DNA of 64,000 nt. It comes from an uncultured Flavihumibacter sp. GTDB taxonomy: Bacteria; Bacteroidota; Bacteroidia; Chitinophagales; Chitinophagaceae. Below are positions 45,050 to 53,106 of this stretch, piece by piece (position 1 is the first letter of the stretch; each line of letters opens with the position of its first letter). Location: contig CABHOY010000019.1 of the NCBI GenBank assembly GCA_902168105.1, positions 186,001 to 250,000 of the forward strand. The letters run 5' to 3'. The position numbers and the translations under genes are program-made. The notes under the pieces were generated by a model that saw nothing but the letters and a program-made list of their open reading frames with translations, did no database searches and was not told the origin of the DNA.

Positions 45050-46032
45050 CTCACCATCAAACTACATCCTCTCAGCGCCGAATTATCCAGGCGGCCCAGC
45101 ACCTCAAAGCTCCCTTCGCTGTGTAACCTTCCGATATCATCTGTAGCAATGAACGCACAGGAATAAATATTGGCAAGGTCCACTACATTGATCACACCGG
45201 AAGCATTTGACATTGATAACTGAAAAGGATCATTTTCATCTCTCACCAGTACCTTCATCCATGGCGGTGCAGTAAACACCCCCTCCCCTTTGGAGTACGC
45301 CTGGGATAATAATTCCGTCATCCCGTATTCTGCATGGATATGCTCACATCCCAGCCTTTCCCTGAGATAGGCGTGTACCTGCTGCCTTGTCCATTCCTCC
45401 CGGCGTCCTTTCATACCCCCGGTTTCCATGACGATCGTATTTTTCAATTGCAGGGAATGATGCTCTGCAAAGTCGAGCAAACCGAAGGTGACGCCAATTA
45501 ACAACGTTTTCTGACCGCTGGCTTCCAGTTCGCGGAGGTTGTCGGCCAGCTTATCATGTTCATAGAGATAGAACCCGCTGGCGGCATGCCCGCTCCTTTT
45601 CACCATATCCTGCACCATGTATACCAGGGATGAATGCTGACGCTCCAGGTAGGAAGGCAACAACCCAAGTACCACGAAGTCGCTGACAGGACCATATGTC
45701 CGTTCAAATCCGGCCAGGAAGCTCCGTTCATAAACGGCGGCTTCCTTTACAAGGTGACGGCTGTTAATAGTCTGAGTGGTGCCACTGCTTTCAAAGACCA
45801 GTTTCGGCGTGAAGCTGCCGCAGGTAACGGTATGCGTTTTAAAGAACTGGATAGGCAAAAAGGGTATCTGCTGCAATGAGCGAACATCTGAAGGACGTCT
45901 GCGTAGGGCGTCAGTATAAGCCCGGTAAAGGGCATTTTCCTGGTACTGGTAACGGAACAGCTCCAGCGCTGCCGCTTCCATATCCTGCTCATGTAAGGTG
46001 GTAAATAACGCTGCCGTATTGATGCCGCTCAT
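45046..46032 (-). CDS. LuxE-like acyl-protein synthetase
   Basis: A 328-residue member of the LuxE/acyl-protein synthetase branch of the adenylate-forming superfamily. In luminous bacteria LuxE activates fatty acids with ATP and carries them on a Cys to the LuxC reductase. Visible motifs are FESSGTTQTINSRH, the phosphate-binding loop of this branch, and HAEYGMTELLSQAYS, the adenylation core motif. No luxC, luxD or luciferase gene is near. In Bacteroidota these proteins occur alone, and the natural substrate is not known to me. A -7 box lies 20 bp upstream of the start. Confidence 0.87.
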   Translation of the reverse strand: MSGINTAALFTTLHEQDMEAAALELFRYQYQENALYRAYTDALRRRPSDVRSLQQIPFLPIQFFKTHTVTCGSFTPKLVFESSGTTQTINSRHLVKEAAVYERSFLAGFERTYGPVSDFVVLGLLPSYLERQHSSLVYMVQDMVKRSGHAASGFYLYEHDKLADNLRELEASGQKTLLIGVTFGLLDFAEHHSLQLKNTIVMETGGMKGRREEWTRQQVHAYLRERLGCEHIHAEYGMTELLSQAYSKGEGVFTAPPWMKVLVRDENDPFQLSMSNASGVINVVDLANIYSCAFIATDDIGRLHSEGSFEVLGRLDNSALRGCSLMVS

Positions 46033-46052
46033 GTCGCTTAACTTTAAACGTA

Positions 46053-46060
46053 CAAATTTA
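46053..46060 (-). promoter_or_regulatory. -7 box TAAATTTG for the LuxE-like gene
   Basis: Exact TAnnTTTG match on the minus strand, with a TTTG (46077-46080, read as CAAA on plus) 16 bp upstream as a possible -33 element. The start codon is 20 bp downstream. Confidence 0.55.
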
Positions 46061-46149
46061 GGGGTTACGTAACAATCAAACCAGATTTTACGTTATAGCT
46101 CTGTGGAATGGTTGTCAGGGGCGTATTAGCTATAGTTAAAAAAATAATG

Positions 46150-46157
46150 TAGGTTTG
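46150..46157 (+). promoter_or_regulatory. -7 box TAGGTTTG four bases before the lipoprotein start
   Basis: Exact TAnnTTTG match ending only 4 nt before the ATG at 46162. If used, transcription would begin at or within a few bases of the start codon, giving a leaderless or near-leaderless mRNA. Confidence 0.5.
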
Positions 46158-46161
46158 TTAT

Positions 46162-46602
46162 ATGAAGAAAATACTCGTTTTATCCCTGTTCGCATTGGCA
46201 GTTATATCCGGGTCTGGTTGCGGGAAGGACTCCATCGGCACAAAGCCAATGCTTAGTTTCCTCTCCTACTCATCTGACCCTGTGATACCGGCCAACGGAT
46301 TGGAAGTACGCTTCCAGGTAAAGGACGGTGACGGAGATATCGAAAACCAATTCTGGTTCTCACCGATGTATGATACTGCGCCGGAAGACACGAATTTCAC
46401 CTCACGCCAGATGCCGAACCTGGAAGCGCATAACGGCACTAATCTCACAGCTGAAGTGTTGCTCCAGCTTGATGCTATCGACTTAGCCGGAACCAACAAT
46501 GTTCAGAAAGACAGTCTGCATTTCCTCATATACATTGTTGACAATCACAATAATATCAGCGATACTATCTCAACTCCCAAAGTTGAGGTACTCTACCAAT
46601 AA
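46162..46602 (+). CDS. Small lipoprotein of unknown function
   Basis: A 146-residue exported protein. The signal peptide (KKILVLSLFALAVISGSGC) ends at a Cys near residue 20 in a lipobox-like context, although Gly at -3 is atypical. The mature part resembles a short Ig-like or cadherin-like beta-sandwich: LEVRFQVKDGDGDIENQFWF and LHFLIYIVDNHNNISDT. Similar short lipoproteins are common and uncharacterised in Bacteroidota. It precedes the carboxylase gene, which has its own -7 box. Confidence 0.82.
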   Translation: MKKILVLSLFALAVISGSGCGKDSIGTKPMLSFLSYSSDPVIPANGLEVRFQVKDGDGDIENQFWFSPMYDTAPEDTNFTSRQMPNLEAHNGTNLTAEVLLQLDAIDLAGTNNVQKDSLHFLIYIVDNHNNISDTISTPKVEVLYQ

Positions 46603-46665
46603 ATAGTCTTCAGGGATCAGCAATGAAGAATGCATGTTACTGCACGTTCATTCCTGATTCCTGAT

Positions 46666-46673
46666 TATATTTG
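46666..46673 (+). promoter_or_regulatory. -7 box TATATTTG four bases before the carboxylase start
   Basis: Exact TAnnTTTG match ending 4 nt before the ATG at 46678, the same unusual spacing as for the lipoprotein gene just upstream. Confidence 0.5.
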
Positions 46674-46677
46674 TTCC

Positions 46678-48216
46678 ATGGACAAATTCCACGAACTCCG
46701 GAACAAGATCGCTACGGCCGTAATTGGCGGCGGCGAAGCACGCATCTCCTCCCAACATAAAAAAGGTAAACTTACAGCAAGGGAACGGTTACAACTCCTG
46801 ATGGACGAAGGCTCTTTCGAAGAGCTGGACATGTTTGTACATAACCGTAACCGTGGTATGACCACCGACCAGGAACAGTTCCCCGGCGATGGCGTCGTTA
46901 CTGGCTATGGCACAATCAACGGCCGGCTGACCTATGTTTTTTCCCAGGACTTTACTGTTTACGGCGGCAGCCTTTCAGAGCCGCATGCCCGTAAGATCTG
47001 TAAAATAATGGACCTCGCTATGCAGAACGGTGCGCCTGTTATAGGCCTGAATGATAGCGGTGGCGCACGTATACAGGAAGGCGTAGTGAGCCTGGGCGGT
47101 TATGCGGATATCTTTTACCGTAATACCCGTGCATCCGGCGTCATTCCACAGATATCCGCCATTATGGGCCCTTGTGCCGGCGGTGCTGTATACTCACCCG
47201 CCATTACAGATTTCATTCTGATGGTGGAAGAAACTTCCTATATGTTCGTAACAGGGCCTAACGTCGTTAAGACAGTTACCCATGAGGAAGTAACGGCCGA
47301 GGAACTGGGTGGTGCGCATACCCACGCAGTGAAGAGCGGAGTGACCCATTTTTCCTGTACGAACGAAGTGGAATGCATCCGTAACATACGGCAATTGCTT
47401 AGCTATGTGCCACAGAACTGTGAAGAAGATGCGCCTGTATATCCATACGAACCGGCCGATGAGATCCGTACTGCGCTGAACACGATCATACCCGCCAGCT
47501 CTAACCAGCCGTACGATATGAAAGATGTTATCAGCGAATTGACAGATGTCGATAGTTTCTTTGAAGTACATAAAGATTTTGCTGAAAATATCATTGTTGG
47601 TTTTGCTCGTATTGCCGGCAGAAGTATCGGTATTGTAGCCAATCAGCCGGCCCACCTGGCCGGGGTACTGGACATCAATGCTTCTGTAAAGGGCGCCCGC
47701 TTCACCCGTTTCTGCGATGCCTTCAACATCCCATTGCTGGTATTGGTGGACGTACCTGGGTTCCTGCCGGGAACAGATCAGGAATGGAACGGCATTATCA
47801 CCAATGGCGCCAAACTACTTTTTGCACTAAGTGAGGCCACCGTACCGAAGATCACCGTTACTACCCGGAAGGCCTACGGCGGCGCTTACTGTGTGATGAA
47901 TTCCAAACATATCGGGGCTGACCTCAACTTCGCATTTCCACAGGCAGAAATAGCCGTAATGGGACCAAAAGGCGCAGTAGAGATCATCTACAAAAAGGAA
48001 ATAGACGCAGCTGCCGATCCGGAAGCCCGTACAAGTGAACTGGTAGCGGAATACACTGAACGCTTCGCCAACCCTTATCTGGCGGCGGAAAAGGGGTATA
48101 TCGATGAAGTGATCATCCCCGACCAGACACGTATAAAACTCATTAAGGGCTATGCCATGCTTGAAAACAAGGTAGTGACCCTGCCCCGGAAGAAACACGG
48201 GAATATCCCACTTTAG
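46678..48216 (+). CDS. Acyl-CoA carboxylase, carboxyltransferase (beta) subunit
   Basis: A 512-residue crotonase-fold carboxyltransferase of the propionyl-/methylcrotonyl-CoA carboxylase family, moving CO2 from biotin to an acyl-CoA. Family features are [20 protein letters not shown] at the N-terminus, [20 protein letters not shown] and [16 protein letters not shown] in the N-half (acyl-CoA site), and [19 protein letters not shown] and [11 protein letters not shown] in the C-half. Overall it is closest to propionyl-CoA carboxylase beta chains. The biotin-carboxylase partner is not in the window, although bioB is encoded about 2.2 kb downstream. I chose the ATG at 46678; the frame is open upstream but carries no family sequence. 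Confidence 0.93.
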   Translation: MDKFHELRNKIATAVIGGGEARISSQHKKGKLTARERLQLLMDEGSFEELDMFVHNRNRGMTTDQEQFPGDGVVTGYGTINGRLTYVFSQDFTVYGGSLSEPHARKICKIMDLAMQNGAPVIGLNDSGGARIQEGVVSLGGYADIFYRNTRASGVIPQISAIMGPCAGGAVYSPAITDFILMVEETSYMFVTGPNVVKTVTHEEVTAEELGGAHTHAVKSGVTHFSCTNEVECIRNIRQLLSYVPQNCEEDAPVYPYEPADEIRTALNTIIPASSNQPYDMKDVISELTDVDSFFEVHKDFAENIIVGFARIAGRSIGIVANQPAHLAGVLDINASVKGARFTRFCDAFNIPLLVLVDVPGFLPGTDQEWNGIITNGAKLLFALSEATVPKITVTTRKAYGGAYCVMNSKHIGADLNFAFPQAEIAVMGPKGAVEIIYKKEIDAAADPEARTSELVAEYTERFANPYLAAEKGYIDEVIIPDQTRIKLIKGYAMLENKVVTLPRKKHGNIPL

Positions 48217-48222
48217 TTCAAT

Positions 48223-48312
48223 AATTAGAAATCAGAAATCAGGAATTAAAGCAATCTTTGGATGCATAATTCATAATTTCGCTATCCAATTCCTGGTTCC
48301 TAATTTCTAATT
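48223..48312. repeat. Imperfect inverted repeat, AATTAGAAAT family
   Basis: Arms of 25 bp (48223-48247 and 48288-48312) differ at about four positions by hand alignment and enclose 40 bp. The sequence is built of AATTAGAAAT / AATTCCT words shared with the repeat at 50346-50425. It fills the gap between the carboxylase and UbiA-like genes. Confidence 0.65.
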
Positions 48313-48323
48313 GCCGATTATTA

Positions 48324-49166
48324 ATGTTTCGCGGTCTCTTTAATTTCATCATTTTCTCGTCCCTTTACGTGGCATGCTTCGCTATACTCATGATATGGCA
48401 AACGAATACATTGCTGCATATCCGGGATATCAACGAAACTTACTACTTCTTCGTTTTCTGCTCAACTATCTGCAGTTATAATTTTCACTGGTACCTTACG
48501 CCTGCAGATTATTCCACATCTGAACGCATCCTGTGGGGCGCCCGTCATAAAACACTACAGATCGTGCTTGCTGTTGTAGGTTCACTGGGGGCAGCCTACG
48601 GCTTCTGGCTGTTACGGGCTCACTGGCTGCCACTGAGTGGAGCTGCTGTCCTGACCTTCCTGTATACCGCCCCAAAACTGCCTCAAAAGGCATTCATATG
48701 GCTGCGGAAGATCGCTGTTGGTAAGCCCGTATTCCTGACAGCCGTCTGGGTATACGTCACTACCCTGCTGCCTGCATTCATTGAGAAACAACCCTATTCA
48801 AATACTTTGCTATTCCTGACATTATACCGTTTCTTTCAGGTATATACCATTTGCTTTCTTTTTGACTACCGTGACCGGGAGTCCGACAAAAAAGAAGGTA
48901 TCCGCTCCCTTATTACGTACCTGGGCACACACCATCTTAAAAAACTCTATATAACAGGGCTGGTGCTGGCTATGGTCTTTGCACTGGCGCTGTACCCGGC
49001 CCTCGGCTGGCTATTGACGCTTACCTTGCTGGTCCCGGTGTTGATAACCGCCCTGCTTACACGATACGCCATGCGCAACCGGTCAGATCTCTTTTACTAT
49101 TTCGTACTGGATGGTATGGTAATGCTATCATCGCTGCTCCATATTATTATCGCGGCTTTGTCATAG
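48324..49166 (+). CDS. UbiA-like prenyltransferase family membrane protein
   Basis: A 280-residue membrane protein with about eight segments. The second UbiA motif is present in FDYRDRESDKKEGIRSLITY, the Asp-rich site that binds the prenyl diphosphate Mg2+. The first motif, normally NDxxDxxxD after segment 2, is not visible; that place reads SYNFHWYLTPADYSTSERI. The protein may be a divergent or non-catalytic paralogue. No quinone or carotenoid synthesis gene is adjacent. Confidence 0.8.
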   Translation: MFRGLFNFIIFSSLYVACFAILMIWQTNTLLHIRDINETYYFFVFCSTICSYNFHWYLTPADYSTSERILWGARHKTLQIVLAVVGSLGAAYGFWLLRAHWLPLSGAAVLTFLYTAPKLPQKAFIWLRKIAVGKPVFLTAVWVYVTTLLPAFIEKQPYSNTLLFLTLYRFFQVYTICFLFDYRDRESDKKEGIRSLITYLGTHHLKKLYITGLVLAMVFALALYPALGWLLTLTLLVPVLITALLTRYAMRNRSDLFYYFVLDGMVMLSSLLHIIIAALS

Positions 49167-49199
49167 CGAACGCCAGGCTTGTGGTAACCGGCAAACACT

Positions 49200-49207
49200 T
49201 ACTTTTG
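49200..49207 (+). promoter_or_regulatory. -7 box TACTTTTG with -33 TTG for the M42 peptidase gene
   Basis: Exact TAnnTTTG match with a TTG at 49179-49181, 18 bp upstream, the spacing known for Flavobacterium-type promoters. It shares TACTTTTGCAGC with the mqo promoter. Confidence 0.6.
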
Positions 49208-49216
49208 CAGCACAAT

Positions 49217-49240
49217 TAACTTAACAGCTAACTTAACAGC
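49217..49240. repeat. Perfect tandem duplication of TAACTTAACAGC
   Basis: Two exact 12-bp copies end one base before the ATG at 49242 and form most of the 5' leader of the M42 peptidase mRNA. Confidence 0.8.
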
Positions 49241-49241
49241 A

Positions 49242-50342
49242 ATGTCTAAAAAGCAAAAATCTATACTCAGTAAAGAGGCGCTTACTTTCCTGCGTAAATA
49301 TCTCAATAATCCCTCCCCTACCGGATTTGAGAAGGAAGGACAGAAATTGTGGCTGGAGTATCTGCAGCCTTTTATAGATGAGCATTATGTAGATGCATAT
49401 GGTTCGGCAGTCGGCATTATCAACCCGAAAGCTCCTTTTAAAGTGGTGATTGAAGCACATGCTGATGAGATATCATGGTTCGTCAATTACGTTTCTCCTG
49501 AAGGACTTATATACGTGATCCGCAATGGAGGCTCTGATCAGCAGATCGCGCCTTCCAAACGCGTGAATATCCATACTGAAAATGGCACCGTAAAGGCAGT
49601 GTTCGGATGGCCGGCCATTCATACCCGTCTTCGCAGCACAGAGGGTAAAGACCCGCAACCCAAGGTGGAGAATATCTTCCTGGATTGCGGCGCCCGTAGT
49701 CGCAAGGAAGTGGAAGATCTCGGTATCCATGTTGGCTGTGTGGTGACCTTCGAGGATGGTTTTGAGGAATTGAACTATGACTATTACGTTTGCCGCGCCT
49801 TTGATAACCGTATCGGCGGCTTTATGATCGCAGAGGTAGCCCGCATGCTGAAAGAAAAGAAACAGCAACTGCCTTTCGGCTTGTACATCGTGAATGCCGT
49901 ACAGGAAGAAGTAGGGTTGCGTGGCGCTGAAATGATCGCTAAGAGGATCAAGCCAGATGTGGCCATCATTACCGATGTAACACACGATACCACCACTCCT
50001 ATGATCAATAAGAACATTGAAGGTGAGATCCGTTGCGGCAATGGTCCAAGTATCACCTATGGCCCGGCAGTGCACAACATTCTTCGTGACCTGATCATTA
50101 AAACAGCCAAAAAGAACGAGATACCTCACCAGCTGCATGCCGTAAGCCGCAGCACCGGTACGGATACTGACGCCTTTGCCTATTCCAATGACGGCACCCC
50201 GTCTGCGCTGATCAGCATCCCGCTGCGTTATATGCATACGACCGTGGAAATGATCAAGAAAGATGACGTGGAAAACACCATCCATCTCATTTATCAGACA
50301 CTCCTGAACATTACACCGAAAACAAACTTTAAATACCTGTAA
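49242..50342 (+). CDS. M42 family metallopeptidase (glutamyl aminopeptidase-like)
   Basis: A 366-residue cytoplasmic di-metal aminopeptidase of the M42/cellulase-M family. Metal and catalytic residues are recognisable: His and Asp in VIEAHADEISWF, Asp in CRAFDNRIGG, the Glu pair in NAVQEEVGLRGA, Asp in IITDVTHDT and His in PLRYMHTTVEMI. These enzymes trim N-terminal residues from peptides, often as large tetrahedral oligomers. It is a single gene with its own promoter and the duplicated leader noted at 49217. Confidence 0.94.
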   Translation: MSKKQKSILSKEALTFLRKYLNNPSPTGFEKEGQKLWLEYLQPFIDEHYVDAYGSAVGIINPKAPFKVVIEAHADEISWFVNYVSPEGLIYVIRNGGSDQQIAPSKRVNIHTENGTVKAVFGWPAIHTRLRSTEGKDPQPKVENIFLDCGARSRKEVEDLGIHVGCVVTFEDGFEELNYDYYVCRAFDNRIGGFMIAEVARMLKEKKQQLPFGLYIVNAVQEEVGLRGAEMIAKRIKPDVAIITDVTHDTTTPMINKNIEGEIRCGNGPSITYGPAVHNILRDLIIKTAKKNEIPHQLHAVSRSTGTDTDAFAYSNDGTPSALISIPLRYMHTTVEMIKKDDVENTIHLIYQTLLNITPKTNFKYL

Positions 50343-50345
50343 ACC

Positions 50346-50425
50346 AATTAAAAATCAGGACCTAAGGATTAGGAATAAGTCATAATTGAGCGCTATTCCT
50401 AATTCTTAATTCCTAATTTCTAATT
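50346..50425. repeat. Imperfect inverted repeat, AATTAGAAAT family
   Basis: Arms of 32 bp (50346-50377 and 50394-50425) differ at about five positions by hand alignment and enclose 16 bp. The right arm ends in CCTAATTTCTAATT, shared with the right arm of the repeat at 48223-48312. It lies between the peptidase and bioB, just before the bioB promoter. Confidence 0.65.
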
Positions 50426-50438
50426 CAATTTTAATTTG

Positions 50439-50446
50439 TAGGTTTG
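50439..50446 (+). promoter_or_regulatory. -7 box TAGGTTTG for bioB
   Basis: Exact TAnnTTTG match 18 bp before the bioB start codon. No BirA-type operator is evident. Confidence 0.5.
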
Positions 50447-50464
50447 CTCTCAAATTAGATTATT

Positions 50465-51460
50465 ATGCAAGATGTGCAGATCCGTCACGACTGGTCTATT
50501 GAAGAAATAAAAGAGATCTATAATACGCCCTTGCTGGAACTGGTTTTCCGTGCTGCTTCCATACACAGACAAACGCAGGATACTGCAGAAGTACAGGTTT
50601 GTACCCTGCTGTCCATTAAAACAGGCGGTTGCTCCGAAGATTGTTCTTACTGCCCACAGGCAGCCCGTTATAATACCGACATTAAAGTGCATGGCCTTCT
50701 GAAAAAAGAAGACGTGCTGGCATACGCCCAGAAAGCGAAAGAAGCTGGTTCTACCCGTTTCTGCATGGGTGCTGCATGGAGGGAAGTAAGGGATAACCGC
50801 GACTTCGACCGTGTACTGGATATGGTAAAGGGCGTAAATGAACTGGGCATGGAGGTTTGTACTACCCTGGGTATGCTGACCGAAGAACAGGCCCAGAAAC
50901 TGGCGGATGCAGGTTTGCATGCCTACAACCACAACCTCGACACTTCCAACGAATACTACGAGTCCATCATCACTACCCGTACCTACGATGACCGTCTGCG
51001 TACACTGGACAACGTCCGTAAAGCAGGTGTAAGCGTATGCTGTGGTGGTATCATCGGTCTGGGCGAGTCTCACGAAGACCGCATCGGTATGCTGAAGACC
51101 TTGAGCAGTATGCCTACCCATCCGGACTCCGTTCCTATCAACGCGCTTACCCGCGTAAAAGGAACCCCGCTGGAAAATATGCCTAAAGTTGCTTTCTGGG
51201 ATATGGTGCGTATGATCGCTACCACCCGTATCGTAATACCAAAGGCAATGGTACGTCTCAGCGCCGGCCGTGCTGAAATGAGCATTTCCGAGCAGGCCCT
51301 CTGCTTTATGGCAGGCGCCAACTCCATCTTCACCGGTGAGAAGCTGCTGACTACTGACAATCCTTCTTTCGAAGAAGATCACATGATGTTTGAACTGTTA
51401 GGTCTGAAGCCAAGAGAGGCTTTCAAAGATCAGCCAGTTGAAACTGCTGCATTGAGCTAA
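50465..51460 (+). CDS. bioB: Biotin synthase
   Basis: A 331-residue radical-SAM enzyme inserting sulphur into dethiobiotin. The [4Fe-4S] motif CX3CX2C is in [39 protein letters not shown] and [15 protein letters not shown] are BioB signatures that include ligands of the auxiliary cluster. The length is typical. It is encoded alone; other bio genes are not in the window. It makes the cofactor used by the carboxylase whose subunit is encoded upstream. A hairpin terminator follows. Confidence 0.97.
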   Translation: MQDVQIRHDWSIEEIKEIYNTPLLELVFRAASIHRQTQDTAEVQVCTLLSIKTGGCSEDCSYCPQAARYNTDIKVHGLLKKEDVLAYAQKAKEAGSTRFCMGAAWREVRDNRDFDRVLDMVKGVNELGMEVCTTLGMLTEEQAQKLADAGLHAYNHNLDTSNEYYESIITTRTYDDRLRTLDNVRKAGVSVCCGGIIGLGESHEDRIGMLKTLSSMPTHPDSVPINALTRVKGTPLENMPKVAFWDMVRMIATTRIVIPKAMVRLSAGRAEMSISEQALCFMAGANSIFTGEKLLTTDNPSFEEDHMMFELLGLKPREAFKDQPVETAALS

Positions 51461-51477
51461 TATTATCTGAAAATAAG

Positions 51478-51516
51478 AAAAGGGAGTTCGCCTGAGGTGA
51501 ACTCCCTTTTTTGTTT
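51478..51516 (+). terminator. Intrinsic terminator after bioB
   Basis: A perfect 12-bp stem (51478-51489, 51499-51510) with a 9-nt loop runs into a T-rich tract ending TTTTTTGTTT. It begins 17 bp after the bioB stop codon. Confidence 0.88.
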
Positions 51517-51523
51517 AATATGA

Positions 51524-51628
51524 CCAGGATACAGCTTGCATATAACGTTCATGATCTTCCGTTCATCCTCCGTTCGGAACGGAAGATGAACGGAAGATCA
51601 TGAACGTTATATGCAAGCTGTATCCTGG
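51524..51628. repeat. 105-bp near-perfect palindrome between bioB and aroQ
   Basis: Base 51576 is the centre. Each of the 52 positions on the left pairs with its mirror on the right except 51568/51584, so 51 of 52 pairs match. The inner part of each arm is a tandem pair of an 11-bp word: ATCTTCCGTTC/ATCCTCCGTTC at 51554-51575, and GAACGGAAGAT twice at 51577-51598. The single mismatch is the difference between the two tandem copies. It lies after the bioB terminator in a convergent gap, so it is not needed to end bioB. Confidence 0.95.
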
Positions 51629-51670
51629 ATATGTGCTGGACATACCCGGAAATATTAACGATAATAAAGA

Positions 51671-52084
51671 TTACAGGAAGTAAGCCACCCCTAAAGCATA
51701 TCCCTTCATGCCCAATCCACAGATACTTCCCACACAGGCAGGCGCTATCATGCTTTTATGCCGGAACTCTTCCCGGGCATGGATGTTACTGATATGTATT
51801 TCCAGTACAGGGGTCTTGATAGCGGATATAGCATCGCGCAGCGCAACAGAGGTATGGGTATAACCGCCGGCATTCAGCAGGATACCGTCAAAAGAAAATC
51901 CTATTTCATGCAGATGATTGATCATTTCCCCTTCAATATTGCTCTGAAAATAGGTCAGCTGCACGTCAGGGTACTGCGCCTTCAGCTTTTCGAAATAAGA
52001 CTCGAAAGACTCATTCCCATAGATACCTGGCTCCCGCTTTCCCAGCAGGTTTAAATTAGGGCCATTGATGATCGCTATCTTCAT
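51671..52084 (-). CDS. aroQ: 3-dehydroquinate dehydratase, type II
   Basis: A 137-residue enzyme of the shikimate pathway, dehydrating 3-dehydroquinate to 3-dehydroshikimate as a dodecamer. The motifs are IINGPNLNLLGKREPGIYGN with the catalytic Tyr, LLNAGGYTHTSVALRDAI, and EIHISNIHAREEFRHKS. The gene follows ubiX by 33 bp without a visible promoter, so the two may be co-transcribed. Confidence 0.96.
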   Translation of the reverse strand: MKIAIINGPNLNLLGKREPGIYGNESFESYFEKLKAQYPDVQLTYFQSNIEGEMINHLHEIGFSFDGILLNAGGYTHTSVALRDAISAIKTPVLEIHISNIHAREEFRHKSMIAPACVGSICGLGMKGYALGVAYFL

Positions 52085-52117
52085 ATGATTCTCAGTATTA
52101 TTGTGGCTTTAAATTTA

Positions 52118-52684
52118 TTACTTTCCGTCTCCCCAGCGGAACGTGTCCTGTTCTATCCCTGCAAGGTCAAGCACCCTGTCCACGACAGTCGCCGCCACAT
52201 CTTCCAATGTTTTCGGCACGCTGTAGAAAGATGGCGTTGCAGGACAGATGATCCCTCCGGCTTCCGTTACCGCCATCATATTTTTGATATGCATCAGGTT
52301 ATACGGGGTTTCTCTTACCACACAGATCAGCTTCCTCCTTTCCTTTAGTACAACATCCGCCGCACGAGTGATCAGGTCATTGGAGATACCGGTTGCAATA
52401 CGTCCCAGCGTACCCATTGAACAGGGGCAGATGATCATGGTGTCAAACCTGCCTGAACCCGAAGCAAAAGGCGCATGGAAGTCCTGCTGTGTATATGTTT
52501 TGAAAGGTAATTGCTTGTAGTCGTCTGTGCCTAACTCTGTTTCCCAAACGGTACGTGCATTGGTGGTCATCACCATGGCAATCTGGTCTGTCTGTGCGGA
52601 AGCCGCCTGCAATTTATTCAGTAATTGCCTGGCATAAATGGAACCGCTGGCACCTGTAACCGCTACAACTATACGATGTTTCAT
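52118..52684 (-). CDS. ubiX: UbiX-family flavin prenyltransferase
   Basis: A 188-residue flavoprotein fold. VAVTGASGSIYARQLL opens the FMN-binding site, and CPCSMGTLGRIATGISNDLI and VVRETPYNLMHIKNMM are the UbiX/Pad1 signatures. UbiX makes prenylated FMN for UbiD-type decarboxylases; no ubiD-like gene is in the window. It has its own -7 box 20 bp upstream and lies downstream of the ytxJ operon terminator. Confidence 0.93.
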   Translation of the reverse strand: MKHRIVVAVTGASGSIYARQLLNKLQAASAQTDQIAMVMTTNARTVWETELGTDDYKQLPFKTYTQQDFHAPFASGSGRFDTMIICPCSMGTLGRIATGISNDLITRAADVVLKERRKLICVVRETPYNLMHIKNMMAVTEAGGIICPATPSFYSVPKTLEDVAATVVDRVLDLAGIEQDTFRWGDGK

Positions 52685-52703
52685 TCGCTCGATTAATAGA
52701 GTA

Positions 52704-52711
52704 CAAAGCTA
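52704..52711 (-). promoter_or_regulatory. -7 box TAGCTTTG for ubiX
   Basis: Exact TAnnTTTG match on the minus strand, 20 bp before the ubiX start codon and identical to the octamer before the exopolysaccharide operon. Confidence 0.55.
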
Positions 52712-52715
52712 GGGC

Positions 52716-52742
52716 AAAAAAAATACCGGCCATAGGCCGGTA
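52716..52742 (-). terminator. Intrinsic terminator after ytxJ
   Basis: A perfect 8-bp GC-rich stem (52724-52731 TACCGGCC, 52735-52742 GGCCGGTA) with a 3-nt loop is followed on the minus strand by eight T residues (52716-52723 as A). It ends the lipoprotein-ytxJ transcript. Confidence 0.9.
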
Positions 52743-52776
52743 CTAAATTCTTTGGATAAATAGCTTAATTGCTTCC

Positions 52777-53106
52777 TCAGTTTGATTTGCTCACAAGGTC
52801 ATCCATCGTGATCCCACTGTGACTTTCATCGTAAATGCATTCCCCGTTACGGATCAGCAAAACCTGTGGAGACTCGTGCGGTACATTGAAATCCGCTTCG
52901 ATCCTGTTAGAAATGTTCCTGAATTTGATCAGGTCCAGATAGTAAAAGGAAATTTCTTGTGGCGCAGCTGCTCTCTCCAGCCGGGACTTCGCAACAGCGC
53001 TGATAGAACAACGCGTGCTGTGTTTGAAAATTACTACCGGCTTCGTTACCGACGCCTCCCTGATCTCTGTTAACTGATTCTCTGTAGTAAGTGGTATCCA
53101 GTTCAT
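52777..53106 (-). CDS. ytxJ: Bacillithiol-system redox-active protein YtxJ
   Basis: A 109-residue thioredoxin-fold monothiol protein. The N-terminal NWIPLTTENQLTEIREAS and the active-site stretch IFKHSTRCSISAVAKSRLE, with a single Cys in TRCS, are characteristic of YtxJ, linked to bacillithiol redox control in Bacillus and found widely in Bacteroidota. The start ATG at 53106 overlaps the stop of the tiny lipoprotein gene by one base (TAATG), so translation should be coupled. Confidence 0.92.
   Translation of the reverse strand: MNWIPLTTENQLTEIREASVTKPVVIFKHSTRCSISAVAKSRLERAAAPQEISFYYLDLIKFRNISNRIEADFNVPHESPQVLLIRNGECIYDESHSGITMDDLVSKSN

Noticed and set aside
49473..50285. A 270-residue minus-strand open frame opposite the M42 peptidase gene
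   Set aside because: It is fully inside a well-supported metallopeptidase gene, with no recognisable domain and no promoter or start signal of its own.
50450..51382. A 310-residue open frame on the minus strand opposite bioB
   Set aside because: It mirrors bioB, which has all its catalytic motifs; the antisense translation has no family sequence, is rich in Cys/His/Phe by codon reflection, and overlaps bioB almost completely.
51478..51628. Treating the large palindrome as the bioB/aroQ terminator
   Set aside because: bioB already has a complete intrinsic terminator at 51478-51516, and the palindrome lacks a T-run on either side; its arms are far longer than terminators require.
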